DNA from: Tranzscheliella williamsii
Taxonomy: Eukaryota; Basidiomycota; Ustilaginomycetes; Ustilaginales; Ustilaginaceae
DNA: 64,000 nt
Direction: 5' to 3'
NCBI GenBank assembly: GCA_023212725.1
Contig: JALBYF010000041.1
Span: 113,810 to 177,809, forward strand
In this document: piece by piece, positions 17,661 to 28,185 of the stretch
How positions within the stretch are numbered: the stretch's first letter is position 1
Layout: every line of letters starts with the position of its first letter
Made by a program: the position numbers and the translations under genes
Notes under the pieces: generated by a model
What the model saw: the letters and a program-made list of their open reading frames with translations, nothing else
What the model was told of the DNA's origin: nothing
Databases searched by the model: none

Positions 17661-20600
17661 ACAGCACTTGACACTGAGTTGGCACCTAGTTGTGTTGCTA
17701 TGCGGCCGCCTCTTCACATAAGTGTGGTGGCGCAAGTGACGAAATCCCAAGGCACGCCTCCCATGGGTCCTAAGCTTTGCGAACATGTGCTCAAGCTTTC
17801 CCGCTTCAGCTGACCGGGTATCTTGGCAGCGCATTATATTGTGATTGTTTCTGTTGCAAGCGGACAGCCGAAAAGCGGTCTGAGCTGCTGCTAGGCCAAT
17901 TTTGCATTTGCGAGATTGCCCCAATTGACTTTTGTCTGTTCGACGATGCGCGTGCAATACAATCACAGGTGATTGGCCGGTGCAGCTGTACACGCGCCTA
18001 ACCGGACGAACAATGTGAACACGGTGTGCCAAGTTTCGTCCTAGGCAGGACCGAATGATCAGTAGATTGGATGCGGTACCGCACCCAGGAAAGTAGATCT
18101 GTGGTTGGCTTGATCCCGACACCAACCGATGTGGGATTGTTCACTCAAATTTCCCACAAATCGGACACCCCAGGGCATCTTTTCGGAGAGGCATCAGAGA
18201 TCGTGTTCAGCATTTGAGAACTGTACTACAATTCTACAGTCTACGTCAAGTCGATCCATTTCTTTAGCGCTGGTCAGAGACTCCTCGAAAATACCGGGCA
18301 AAGGAGTCTAGCGACGGGCGTCCACCGGCAGCTACCTCCCATGTACCAGTGGCTGCCGTATTCCATTCACATTTGTAACCCCTTCGCAGTTATCATGTTT
18401 GCCGTGACGTGGCGCCTTGAATCATGCTTGTCACTACAGCTTGACTTTGGGCGAGAACGCCACCTTTGCGGGGGCTCTCGCTGCGCTTGGCTTGGCGATA
18501 ATTCGAACCACTCGAAGTTTAGACTTGCGGAGCGACGGTGTCCTTGTCCTCGCTGAAAATGGAAAGACCGGACATGTTTTTCATCTAAAGCCGAAATAGG
18601 TGCCATCAGCAAACTCTTGAAGGTGGCAAACACAACGTTGCGTTCTTCTTCACTAATTTTCCTACTCTTGTAGCTTCAGATGAGCTGCTGCACAGAAGTT
18701 TTCACTATTCACTTGTGAAGTGGAAGACGTACCCTTCCCCAGTATGCCAATATCTTTGTGGCAGGCAGGCGTGGGAGCCCTACCTTGTGCCAAATTCGTA
18801 GAGCTGGAGATCATCAGACCGGGACCAGTACCATAGGGTTGTCAAAGAAAAGTTGCAGTTGCACCTGGGTGTCTCTTGTGATGACTCTGCTGCTTTGTCG
18901 AGTGTACATGCGGGTAGTATCATGTCCGCAAAACATAGACAAGGCGCGTCGCCATGTCGAAAACACTATCACATATGCTACGGTGGCCCTTGTATTTGAA
19001 GTTCTAACTCTTGAATGAAAGGCGAAGGCACAGAGCGTTATGACTCTGTAGCACTCGCCCTAGCCCGGTGCTGTTTCCGAATATGTAGTCCGTGCTCTAT
19101 TCTATTAATGCATTCGGGGCTTGTACCCTCATTCATCTGCGGCAGAGCCCAAGACCCGTACTGTATTTGGGTAGCAACTTCCCGCTTCGAACAACACCGG
19201 TCCGTAGGTCAGGTGTCTTCCACCTTGGTTACGGATAGCTTTTCTGCCCAGGTACAGTGCTAGTGTGCGCGTGTACCATATCTGCTCGGCCTTTGATCAG
19301 CGCGGGATAAGTTTCGTTCGAAGTCTCATGTATAGGAAGTCGGCCACAATATCACACCGCCACCGTGAATGATCTGACACATCACCCTTCGACATATTTT
19401 TTGTCCATTGCAAGGCAGAGTAGAGCCGTCGGTCACCCGGACCCAGGAGCCATATACTTGAGGATACTGCCGGCTCAGGCCCTTGGTGAATAGAGGACGA
19501 GACCATATTAGGTTAGAACAATCAAGGATAATCACAATGTACTCGGTTTGCAACATGTTAGTATGACTAACCTCGTGGGCCGTTCTTTAGACTCAGTTCC
19601 CGCCCGTCGGAAGTGTAAGTGATGTCGTTGCAGTCTACACCGGGCACGAGAAGATGGCGTGAAGCCTTGCTTCGAAATACACCGCTTATTCCCATGTTCT
19701 CCTGGCACTCCACCTTTCAAAGGGTTGACAGCCCGTCCTTCACCGTGCTTTGTAAGGCACTGGCTAGGTCAAGGGTCTTTCGTAAGGCACGCTGTCAGTT
19801 CCATTCAGAGCTCGAGCCTCCCACTTCATGTGGCAAAACTGCGTCAACGCTTGCAGCCCGAGTCAGTCCGCGAGGCCCGATCCCTGTTGGACCCCTTCCC
19901 ATTGCTCTTCTCTTCTGAACACATCTGTCGCCACCCTCATCAGATTCGGACCCACACCGTCCGCAGCGCTTCTCGGTTGCAAACAGAGCGAATACATGAG
20001 TCCCCTCTACTCACTCATCCTAAGCTACTTCAGTCCTCCGTCACTTTGCCCGCTACGTCCCTCATACACACTCGTCCCTCCTGCCCTCCAGCTTTCATGG
20101 CGTGAACGTGAAGAAGTTATTCATTCCTTCATCCCAATCCAACCAAACAGATTTTCTGTGTTCCGTCGCGACGAGCCCCACGTTGTTTCACTGCTCTGTT
20201 ATACCTCAGGCATATGCATATTTGCTGGACACTCTTCGAAGAAGTGTAGTTCCTGTTCTATCCACAGCCCCATCTCCATTCGATACGGCAACCCCACACG
20301 TATTGACCGATTTTTCTCCTTCTTCAGTGGACACGACCGCCATCCACCCTGCTTTTTCCCAGTGACGGAACCGCCCATACCATCAGTGCCGTGTCTAGTC
20401 CGTACGCCAAACAAAACTCATATTCACATGCGCAACATGACTGCGTACGTTTGCCATTGACCGGCGTGCATTGGGGCAGCTCAGGCCTTCGACATCTCCG
20501 CCTTCCCACACAAGTCAGCACATATTGCATTCATCTCGCAACGGTTCTGCATCACACTATCTGCGAAGCCGGTACCGTCACGTCCCCGCTCAACCGGTTA

Positions 20601-21318
20601 TCTGTATCAGCGGCTCCACCATTGGCTGTGTGCAGAGTATTTGCGAACTCAAGCGGCCTGGTTCTTTGGCTTATCATCAAGCCCCTACGACTGCCAATAC
20701 GGCTTGGCGAAGCATATCTGGCGTGTTTTCTGGTATGTGTAGTCGTACGGCTTGCTAGGAGCCAACCACGCCAGTTGAGCTGAAGTGAGACGTTACAGCA
20801 CGACTTCTTACTGCCGGCAGCAGATGAAGCTCTGTCGTTACCTGTCTACACATTCGCATGTATCACTGACCTCTCTGTCCATGGCGCTCTTTTCAAGTAC
20901 AGACATCAGCCCCCTAGCTGCTCTGATTGCCCTGACTGCCTCAGGTTGCCTTAGACTGCTCCCCTTCCAGAGTCCGTAAGTGTTATCTTAATCTATGGTG
21001 GTCTCATGGTTGGGACAATATATTTGTGATCGTGGCACAGACTCAACGAGATGAAGCGGCGGCTGAGCAGCTACCAGCAACTCGGTTGAGGCCGCTGTGG
21101 CAATACAGTCGGTCCACTCGCTTAGCCCTTTTTTGCGACCTTGCACCCAGCGCTGCATCTTGAACGTTCTTTCTCGCCTGTCATCTCGTGTCCTGTTAGC
21201 GTTGTTCGAGGCTAACAACTCTTCTCTTACCGCCGGATCGGCATTCGCTCCTACCCTCGTCTATATACACACTATGAAGCTCAACTGATCGGGACATAGA
21301 AGCTTCCTCGTCGTCAGT

Positions 21319-22935
21319 ATGGAGTCATTAAATCCTGAAGGTTCAGGCTCGATGTACTCGTCCGCTCGACTCGAGCAAGACCTTCATTTAGACCGCCTCA
21401 GCGGTCAGGGTGCTACAAGCTTGGAGGATATTGCGATTGGCTACCAAGGAAGGCATTTGTACGGCGAAGAAGCAGCCTTTATGGCTACCCTTGCACAAAA
21501 TCGTAATGGCGGCACAGCTTCTGATGATTCGATATATGCTGAGGGTTCAGATAGGTCCCTCCTTCCTGTAGTTCCTCTTTATCAACACCGGTTTGGGAGC
21601 AGCCAACATCACCAGAAGCAGCTGATGCAGCAGCAATACCAACAGCAAGAGCAGCTACATCAACAGCAGCAGCATCAACAACATCATCAACAGCAGCAGC
21701 AGCATCGTCAACAGCAGCAGCTGCAACTGCAAACCCATGATGAACATCCGCACGACCATAGACACCGACCCAATAACATTATTTACTCGCATGCCCATCC
21801 GTGTTCTCATCAGCAACGCAGCCAAGGTCAGTTGCAACAGGGGTACAACAGTGAGCACCGAGGCCAAGATCATCAACACCACGACCAGCGTCACAGCCAA
21901 GGTCAAGTACGCACGCCGCATCAAAGTCAGCATCAGCAGGTCCAAGATGCTACACAGACAGAAGGTGAGCAGCGCACGCCTCGACCACCCAATGCTTGGA
22001 TCTTGTATCGATCTCAAAAGTTTCAAGACCTAAAGCGTGAGCGCGATTCAACGTCTCAGTCTTCGAACAAAGGTAAGCCGAAACCGCAGGCCGAGATATC
22101 CAAGATTATCTCGCAGATGTGGCAGAATGAATCATCTGCGGTCAGACAAGATTACGAGGCGCAGGCGGACGAGAAGAAGCTACAGCATCAACGCATGTAT
22201 CCTAATTATCGTTACCGACCGAGAAAAAAGACGAAAGGGCCAAAGGGCCATCCGCAACAGCACGCACAAGCTACGCAAGCTTTGTCGGCTGGGACACCAT
22301 CAAGCGCGTCGGTATCCGCTGTGGATTCGGGATCGTCACCTCCCCTTTATAGTGGCTTTGCAAATGGTCCAGAGTCCGGTCATGCTTCCTCGCGAACGCG
22401 ACATCAAGCAAGTGTGTCGAGCAGCGCCCGTAGAAGGAGCACGGCCTCGCATGGTCCTCTGGACTATCCACTCGCATTGAATATGCAGGAGCGCTTAGGA
22501 GGCGGTGAAGCTTCGCTTCGACTGAATCTCAATGGGATGCGAGGAGCTCTTGGCGAAGCGTCTACTCTGTTACCAGACGGAAGGAGTAGTCACGGAAGCC
22601 ATGAAGCTCCGTACTTCGACGTTTCGACGGGGCACAGAACGCTTCCTTACAGTGGTCGGGCCGCCCCACACTGTTCAGTGTCGAACAAATACAACTCGGC
22701 CACCATGCCTGGAGTAGATTCCGGTGCTGGAGCGATTGCGAGCGGCTGGGCTGGCCCCTATGGATATGCGGATCACTGGGGCGCAAATGCTGATGCCAAT
22801 CGGAACGGTTCTGGCCTTGAAGATGTTGCCTCTTGGCGAAATCCGAACTCAGTTGTCTTGCTACCGTCTGGGCAAAAAGGAAGCGCCGGCACAACACCAT
22901 CGCCATGGACCGTACCATCATCTAGGCGAACTTGA
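21319..22935 (+). CDS. HMG-box (MATA_HMG/Sox-type) DNA-binding regulator with a Gln/His-rich region
   Basis: A 538-residue intronless ORF. Residues ~97-200 are a long Gln/His tract typical of activator regions. The HMG box covers ~220-303: RPPNAWILYRSQKFQDLK, then AEISKIISQMWQNES, then YEAQADEKKLQHQRMYPNYRY and the basic PRKKTKGPKG tail. The loop between helices 1 and 2 is longer than usual by about a dozen residues (RERDSTSQSSNKGKPKPQ). The C-terminal ~230 residues are Ser/Gly-rich and unstructured. The box is of the mating-type/pheromone-response class found in fungi, where smut Prf1 and Rop1 belong. I cannot say which, if either, is the orthologue. The 4.75 kb upstream region fits a heavily regulated gene. 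Confidence 0.85.
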   Translation: MESLNPEGSGSMYSSARLEQDLHLDRLSGQGATSLEDIAIGYQGRHLYGEEAAFMATLAQNRNGGTASDDSIYAEGSDRSLLPVVPLYQHRFGSSQHHQKQLMQQQYQQQEQLHQQQQHQQHHQQQQQHRQQQQLQLQTHDEHPHDHRHRPNNIIYSHAHPCSHQQRSQGQLQQGYNSEHRGQDHQHHDQRHSQGQVRTPHQSQHQQVQDATQTEGEQRTPRPPNAWILYRSQKFQDLKRERDSTSQSSNKGKPKPQAEISKIISQMWQNESSAVRQDYEAQADEKKLQHQRMYPNYRYRPRKKTKGPKGHPQQHAQATQALSAGTPSSASVSAVDSGSSPPLYSGFANGPESGHASSRTRHQASVSSSARRRSTASHGPLDYPLALNMQERLGGGEASLRLNLNGMRGALGEASTLLPDGRSSHGSHEAPYFDVSTGHRTLPYSGRAAPHCSVSNKYNSATMPGVDSGAGAIASGWAGPYGYADHWGANADANRNGSGLEDVASWRNPNSVVLLPSGQKGSAGTTPSPWTVPSSRRT

Positions 22936-23688
22936 CACTTTTCACCAGCTCGCCAATTCGCAGTGCCCTTGGGCATCCAAGCTCTTCCAACTCTAGCTTA
23001 CATCACAGATACTAGCTTTCTGCGACCGAACCACTCTTGTCGAGAATCATGGCGCCCCTTGAATCAAATCCACTGTAAACCTGATGACCTCGGCGGACTA
23101 ATTAGCGTTGCGCTAATTGTGCTTTGGTACGGGATGCCTAAGATGCACGAAGTCGCTGCAGGCACGATGCCTTGTTCACCATACTGAAGCAAGAAAGACG
23201 ATCAACGTTTTCACAGACTCACACTCATCGATGTGTAGCTATGCCCACCACAAAATGTAACATCACAATATCTCGTCATCGCCCAGTCGTCTAGGCATAG
23301 ACCTGTCGCTCGACAAGCATCTCGCCATTCACGTAGCTGACTGATCTTACGACGGTTCAGCATCTCAGTTGTCGTTGATAATGAACCATCTACTAGCGTA
23401 CGGCCCTATGTTTGAGCATGCCGAGCGTGGGTTCGATGGTGACGACGGGGAAACCGTGTTGTTAGATTACGAACAACACGTATCTGTAGGCTAGCGAGGC
23501 TGCTCCACATCGCACCTCCGTTCATATGGATCTTCGCCTCGCTTTGCCACCTGTGTACCCCTTCCCTCATCCGAGCCACTTTACAGCTATCGTGCTTGAG
23601 CACACAGACGTATCACGCCCGCAAGCTGCTATCCTGAAGGGATCAACGGCATCTCTACACTGTTGCCAGTATTTAGACGGCAGCCAAG
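22936..23688. other. Intergenic region between the HMG-box gene and RUB1
   Basis: 753 bases holding the 3' end of the HMG-box transcript and the RUB1 promoter. No supported gene is seen. Confidence 0.5.
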
Positions 23689-24214
23689 ATGTTGATCAAA
23701 GTCAAGACGTTGACAGGTAAAGGTACGCTGCTTTGTTGTTAAGAGGTCGACTTTGCTCGTGCCGCGCCGATACAGCCTCCGCTGCGCCCGCACTGGGACT
23801 CGTATCGCGCTGCCGGTCTAATGTAGTGAAACGCGGATGCTGACGCAGGGGCGGCTTCGTTGACGGCGACAGAGATCGAGCTGGACATTGAGCCGACGGA
23901 CAAGATCCAGCGCATCAAGGAGCGCGTCGAGGAGAAGGAAGGCATCCCGCCAGCGCAGCAGCGTCTCATTTTTGGCGGCAAGCAGATGTGAGTATCTTGG
24001 GCGACCGAGTGTGTCGAGCCGGCTCGCTGACGTTTTCTCGCCGGCGCGCAACAGGCACGACGAAAAGACCGCCAAGGACTTCGGCGTCGAAGGCGGCAGC
24101 GTGCTTCACGTACGTATCCATGTCCCACACCGACATCCTTCCCCGAGCACTGACCTGACCCCGCCCTGTCTCTCCGTCTCACAGCTCGTTCTGGCCCTCC
24201 GAGGCGGCTTGTAG
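23689..24214 (+). CDS. RUB1: NEDD8/Rub1 ubiquitin-like modifier (four exons)
   Basis: Exons 23689-23722, 23873-23987, 24055-24109 and 24185-24214 splice to 234 bases, encoding 77 residues. Each of the three introns (150, 67 and 75 bases) has GT-AG ends, and every join keeps the frame. The protein starts [20 protein letters not shown], contains the ubiquitin-fold segments [20 protein letters not shown] and [14 protein letters not shown], and ends with one extra Leu after Gly-Gly. A hydrolase must remove this Leu before conjugation to cullins. Ala at the position before LRGG (LALRGG) matches NEDD8 rather than ubiquitin, which has Arg there. The gene is invisible as a single ORF because its exons are tiny. 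It converges on HTS1. Confidence 0.95.
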
Positions 24215-24487
24215 CTGCCGCTTCGCGATCAAACAAGATTCTTACACTGGGATTGGGGCGCGAACGCTGTCCTAATGCTGGACCGCAAAGCACGCTCTCA
24301 TGCTTACAACAGCCGCCGAGACTGAGCCTGCCTCCGCTCCCGCTTTCCACCGCTATTTCTTTGCCTGTCTAGATATCAAGCTAGAGACGATGCAAGCGTA
24401 AGAGTGAGATACACACGGCTGTATGTCTGGGCGAAGAACGGCAGGACCAGGCTACAAAAGAGTGTGCATGAAAGACGGTCCAGGAGG

Positions 24488-26428
24488 CTAGATGATGCTG
24501 GGACGGTCGGCGAGGGCGATTGCGTTGTGGCCGGCGCCGAGGCTCTTGAGGTGTTGCACGAGGCTGGCGAGGGGAACGAGGTCGCCCTGGCCCTGGCCCT
24601 CGTTGGAATGCTTGCCCTTCTGCTGCTTGACGCGGACGTGACTGCCGGCGTCGGCGTTCCACTCGCTGGGGGCGAGGATGACAGCGAAGGGGATGGCCTC
24701 CTTGTCGACGACGGCGAACTGCTGTGGGAGTTTGGGCTTGGCCTTGTGCATGAACTCGGCCTTGATGCCGGCGTTCCAGAGCATCTTGGCGACGTGCATG
24801 CGCTCCTTGAGCAGGCCTTCGCCGACCGAGATGATGTAGACGTCCACCTCCTTGCTGCGCACGCTGGCGCGCTCGCCCTTCTCCTCCTTCTCGCGCAGCC
24901 GCTGCATCATGATCGCAAACACCCGCTCGACGCCGATCGAAACCCCCACGCACGGCACCGCATCCGGCTTCTTGGACCCGCTGAACATGCCCACCAAATT
25001 GTCGTACCGTCCTCCCGCAGCGATCGAGCCGACACCCACCGCGCTCTCATCCACCTCGTCTTCCGCCTCAGCGCCCTTCTTCTTTTTCTTGGGCTTGGCA
25101 GACGCATCCGACGCGGGCGCAACGGTGCCGTCGAAACCCGGCGGCGCAGAAGCAGCGGTAACCGCCTCGTAAATGAGCCCCGTGTAGTAGTCCAGCCCTC
25201 TGGCAAGACTCAAGTCGAAGCTCATCCGGTCTGTGATGCCGTACACGTCCAAGTAGTCGAAGAGAAGCTCCATGTCCTTGACACCCTGCGAGGCGACGGG
25301 ATGTCCGGCCAGGACAGCATCTGCCTTGAGAGTGGCTAGCAGATCTTTGCCTCCCTTGAGCTTGACGTATTCGCCGATCTTGTCGGCCACCGCTTCATCG
25401 AGACCCTTGTCGGCTACCATCTCGCGCTTGACCTCCGACCAAGGCGACTTGTCCAGCTTGTCAACGGCCGAGCTGATGGTTCGGATCTTGTCGGCGGGAA
25501 CGCCACAGATATCAAAGATACCATCTAGGATTTTTCGGTGGTTGATCTTGATGCTGAATCCCTCCATGCCCAAGGCATCCAGCGCTTCGACCAGAATGCA
25601 AAGGATTTCTGAGTCCGGCACCATCGGGTCGTAGACGCCGGCAATGTCGATATCGCACTGGTAGAACTCGCGGAATCGGCCTTTGGACATGGCGGGCTGG
25701 TCTCGGCGATACACCTTGGCAATGTGATATCGCTTGATGTTGCCAAATTCGGAAGGGTTCATAGCCACGAATCTGGCAAACGGGACCGTCAAGTCGTAGC
25801 GGAGCGAGCAAAGCTCACCGCCCTGATCTTGGAGGTCGTAGATCAGCTTGGAGTCCTCGCCGTACTTTCCGGAGAGGATCTCCTTGAGCTCGAAGACGGG
25901 CGTGTCGATGGTGACGGCGCCGTGGGACGAAAAGACATCTTCGATGGTGGAAAAGATGCGCTTCCGCAGTGACATGGCGAGGGGCTCCCAGTCCCTGGTC
26001 CCTTTGGCGGTCTTGAGGGTGAACTTGACCTCCTGTTTCGAGGAGCCCGAGCCGGACGATTTGGCGCCATCGCTAGAGATACCAAGAGCAGCGAGCTGCG
26101 CCTGGAGGATCTTGAGCTTGCCAACCTCGGCCTTGATAGTGGTAGAATCTGCCTTGGTAGACTTGAGCTGGCGGACTTTGTCGCCCTGCTCTGCAGTGGC
26201 AGCTATCAGAGCAGCGGTTTGTTCCTCCGCCTCGATGGAAGACATGGTGGCGCTGGGCGTCTGCGAAGATCCCTGCAGTAGGTACAAGAGCAGCTGTTCG
26301 GGCGGAACCTGCTGATGGCTGAACGGCCGGGTCTGAGGGCTTACAACTGGCACCGAACGGAGCGATGGCCGGAGAACAACGCGTAGTGGTTGTGCAGACT
26401 GGAAGGCGAGACGGGCCCAAACGGACAT
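24488..26428 (-). CDS. HTS1: Histidyl-tRNA synthetase with mitochondrial and cytosolic start sites
   Basis: From the ATG at 26428 the protein has 646 residues; from an in-frame ATG at 26245 it has 585. The first 61 residues ([20 protein letters not shown]...) are rich in Arg and hydrophobic residues with few acidic ones, as in a mitochondrial presequence. The second start (MSSIEAEEQ) begins the cytosolic form, with a WHEP-like helical hairpin before the class II core. Core motifs are [14 protein letters not shown], the motif 2 stretch [20 protein letters not shown], the histidine-specific [10 protein letters not shown] and AAGGRYDNL, and motif 3 [14 protein letters not shown] Lys-rich insertion precedes AAGGRYDNL. 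The C-terminal anticodon-binding domain is complete. One gene serving both compartments is known from yeast HTS1. The frame is open to a GTG further upstream, which is not used here. Confidence 0.95.
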   Translation of the reverse strand: MSVWARLAFQSAQPLRVVLRPSLRSVPVVSPQTRPFSHQQVPPEQLLLYLLQGSSQTPSATMSSIEAEEQTAALIAATAEQGDKVRQLKSTKADSTTIKAEVGKLKILQAQLAALGISSDGAKSSGSGSSKQEVKFTLKTAKGTRDWEPLAMSLRKRIFSTIEDVFSSHGAVTIDTPVFELKEILSGKYGEDSKLIYDLQDQGGELCSLRYDLTVPFARFVAMNPSEFGNIKRYHIAKVYRRDQPAMSKGRFREFYQCDIDIAGVYDPMVPDSEILCILVEALDALGMEGFSIKINHRKILDGIFDICGVPADKIRTISSAVDKLDKSPWSEVKREMVADKGLDEAVADKIGEYVKLKGGKDLLATLKADAVLAGHPVASQGVKDMELLFDYLDVYGITDRMSFDLSLARGLDYYTGLIYEAVTAASAPPGFDGTVAPASDASAKPKKKKKGAEAEDEVDESAVGVGSIAAGGRYDNLVGMFSGSKKPDAVPCVGVSIGVERVFAIMMQRLREKEEKGERASVRSKEVDVYIISVGEGLLKERMHVAKMLWNAGIKAEFMHKAKPKLPQQFAVVDKEAIPFAVILAPSEWNADAGSHVRVKQQKGKHSNEGQGQGDLVPLASLVQHLKSLGAGHNAIALADRPSII

Positions 26429-26797
26429 GAAACGATGCTTATCTGCGTTCTGTCGCTGGGCTGTTCGTCGCACCGACCTCTTCCTTGTCCGAGTCGAGGC
26501 TCTAGTCGGCGATGGCGGTGGTGATGAGCTTCAACAAGGTAGTCACAGTGCTAACCGCCAAATCATTCCTTTCTTCCACTTTACTCACCATCAGTCACAA
26601 TTTAGTATCACTTTTTGTCCGCCATCTACCCCACGTGACCTGGTAACGGTCGACCTAACAATGCGGGTGTGCCATGCTGTCAGCCAAGCCTTGACCATGC
26701 AGCACGCTCTGGCGACCGCTCCTTGCTTCCCCACGTCATCCCAGTGTCGGCAGCTCGCGGGTTCCCTCGTTAGCAAAGCCAAATCAGATACAAACGG
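26429..26797. promoter_or_regulatory. Divergent promoter between HTS1 and USE1
   Basis: 369 bases between divergent starts. A CACGTGAC element (E-box type) lies at 26632-26639. Nothing else is recognisable. Confidence 0.45.
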
Positions 26798-27952
26798 ATG
26801 TCCGTCCAGACTTCCTCCGCGCCGGCGATGCGTCCGACGCTACCGCCGGCTACGGCGCGCCAGCAGCTTCAAGAGTATCTGGTCGCAGCCACGTCCGCCT
26901 CCAGCTCGGCGTCTGGCCGCGCCCTGAGTATGCCGAGTGCAGCTGTGCTAGCCGAGCGCGCAGCGCTCTGCACGGCGCAGGTCGATGCTATCCACGCCAG
27001 AATTACCGGTCCATCGTCGTCAGCGGACGATACGAGCCAGGACCCAGAGCTGTTCTGGCGCACTGCGACGCTCATCGCTCGTCTTGGCGACCTGGAACGA
27101 CAGATCGGATTCCAGCTTAGAAGCCAGCCAGATAGGAAGCTGGAAGCGTGCAGGAGCGCAACACAGCATAATGTCCGCATGGCCGCGTCGCTGCTGCGCT
27201 GGTTGTCCCGCGGCGACGCAAACGGCACAAGCGACTGCAGCGCGAGCTTCACAGCTCCCATCGGCAAGTCTGCAGCAGCGGACGCGGCCACCACGCCGGC
27301 CGCCTCGGTCCGGCCGCTCTCCTCGACACACGTCCAAGACTACGGCGCGTTGAGACAGCAAGCCATGGAGGCGATCGACACGGATGACGACGGCGACAAC
27401 TCGATGCGTGAAGGGGAATCCGACGACTCTGAAGAGGGGATGTCGGACTCGGACTCTGTTCTCACTGACCCTGATGTCCATCTTGCTCCTGGCACGCAGC
27501 CGCTCGGGGCGCTGAAACCGCCGGATGGCGTTCGAAGCACGACTCCGACACAGGGAGAGGGCGAGGCGGCGGGGGCCGACTACTCGGAGTACGCGCAGGC
27601 GGCGGAGGCGAAGAAGCAAGCGGCGCCGGGCGGCGGGGGGGCAAGCACGTCGGACGCGATCCTGCAGAGCGACCGGACGACGCACGAGGCGCTGTCGGGC
27701 GAGCTGCTGCGGATGGCGTCGGTGCTCCGGACGAATTCGCTCGCGTTTGCCAACGCGCTCGAGCGCGACCGGCTCCTGCTCCAGACCGCAGGCTCCGACC
27801 TGGGCCAGAATCTCGACCTGATGACCCGCACGCGCGGCAAACTCGGCATCTACACCAACAAGGCCAGAAACATGCGCTGGCTCACGCTCTCCGCCATCGC
27901 CATCGTCCTCGTCAGCTGGATGCTCATGTTCCTCGTCATCCGCCTCACCTAG
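26798..27952 (+). CDS. USE1: Use1-type SNARE (ER, Golgi-to-ER retrograde fusion)
   Basis: A 384-residue intronless ORF. The C-terminal ~110 residues form the Use1 SNARE region: HEALSGELLRMASVLRTNSL, then ALERDRLLLQTAGSDLGQNL, then a tail anchor WLTLSAIAIVLVSWMLMFLV with only a few residues after it. This is the arrangement expected for a tail-anchored SNARE of the ER. The N-terminal ~140 residues are helical. A Ser/Asp/Glu-rich linker (~195-245) follows and may be phosphorylated. Use1 pairs with Ufe1, Sec20 and Sec22 and the Dsl1 tether in fusion of COPI vesicles with the ER. The family is weakly conserved, so the call rests on the C-terminal block. Confidence 0.85.
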   Translation: MSVQTSSAPAMRPTLPPATARQQLQEYLVAATSASSSASGRALSMPSAAVLAERAALCTAQVDAIHARITGPSSSADDTSQDPELFWRTATLIARLGDLERQIGFQLRSQPDRKLEACRSATQHNVRMAASLLRWLSRGDANGTSDCSASFTAPIGKSAAADAATTPAASVRPLSSTHVQDYGALRQQAMEAIDTDDDGDNSMREGESDDSEEGMSDSDSVLTDPDVHLAPGTQPLGALKPPDGVRSTTPTQGEGEAAGADYSEYAQAAEAKKQAAPGGGGASTSDAILQSDRTTHEALSGELLRMASVLRTNSLAFANALERDRLLLQTAGSDLGQNLDLMTRTRGKLGIYTNKARNMRWLTLSAIAIVLVSWMLMFLVIRLT

Positions 27953-28185
27953 ACCCGCTCCCCTCATCTTCCCTTCGTCCGCGCCGCCGCACATCGTCGC
28001 GCCACTGCCTGCACACGGCACACTACATCCACGTCGGCTTGATGTCGGCTAGATTGCACAGACTGTGCTAATGTGGCTCGATTCGGGTATGTTTGTCCAC
28101 AGGACATTAGCCAGGCTATCTGCACCGGCGCCGTGCCTTGGGTCCCTGCGCTTGCTCCTGCGGGATTGCAAAGGGGCATTGGAGG

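Larger units (their letters stand above)
16826..18131. repeat. Dispersed 14-base direct repeat GACACCAACCGATG
   Basis: Identical copies lie at 16826-16839 and 18118-18131. A shorter relative (AACCGATG) lies near 16900. All are in the long intergenic region. Confidence 0.5.
16568..21318. other. 4.75 kb gene-free region between the kinesin and the HMG-box gene
   Basis: No ORF here resembles a protein. The first ~3 kb is of mixed composition and contains a TGCGCA cluster and a 14-base repeat. From about 19,880 to 21,300 the plus strand is pyrimidine-rich with many short frames, as expected for a long promoter and 5' leader of the HMG-box gene. I see no tRNA, transposon ends or degraded gene. 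Confidence 0.55.

Noticed and set aside
17652..18125. 157-codon minus-strand ORF in the long gap
   Set aside because: It has no family resemblance and is expected by chance in a 4.75 kb gap.
19828..20460. 210-codon ORF upstream of the HMG-box gene
   Set aside because: It shows the same C/T-rich leader character with no domain and an overlapping frame of similar length.
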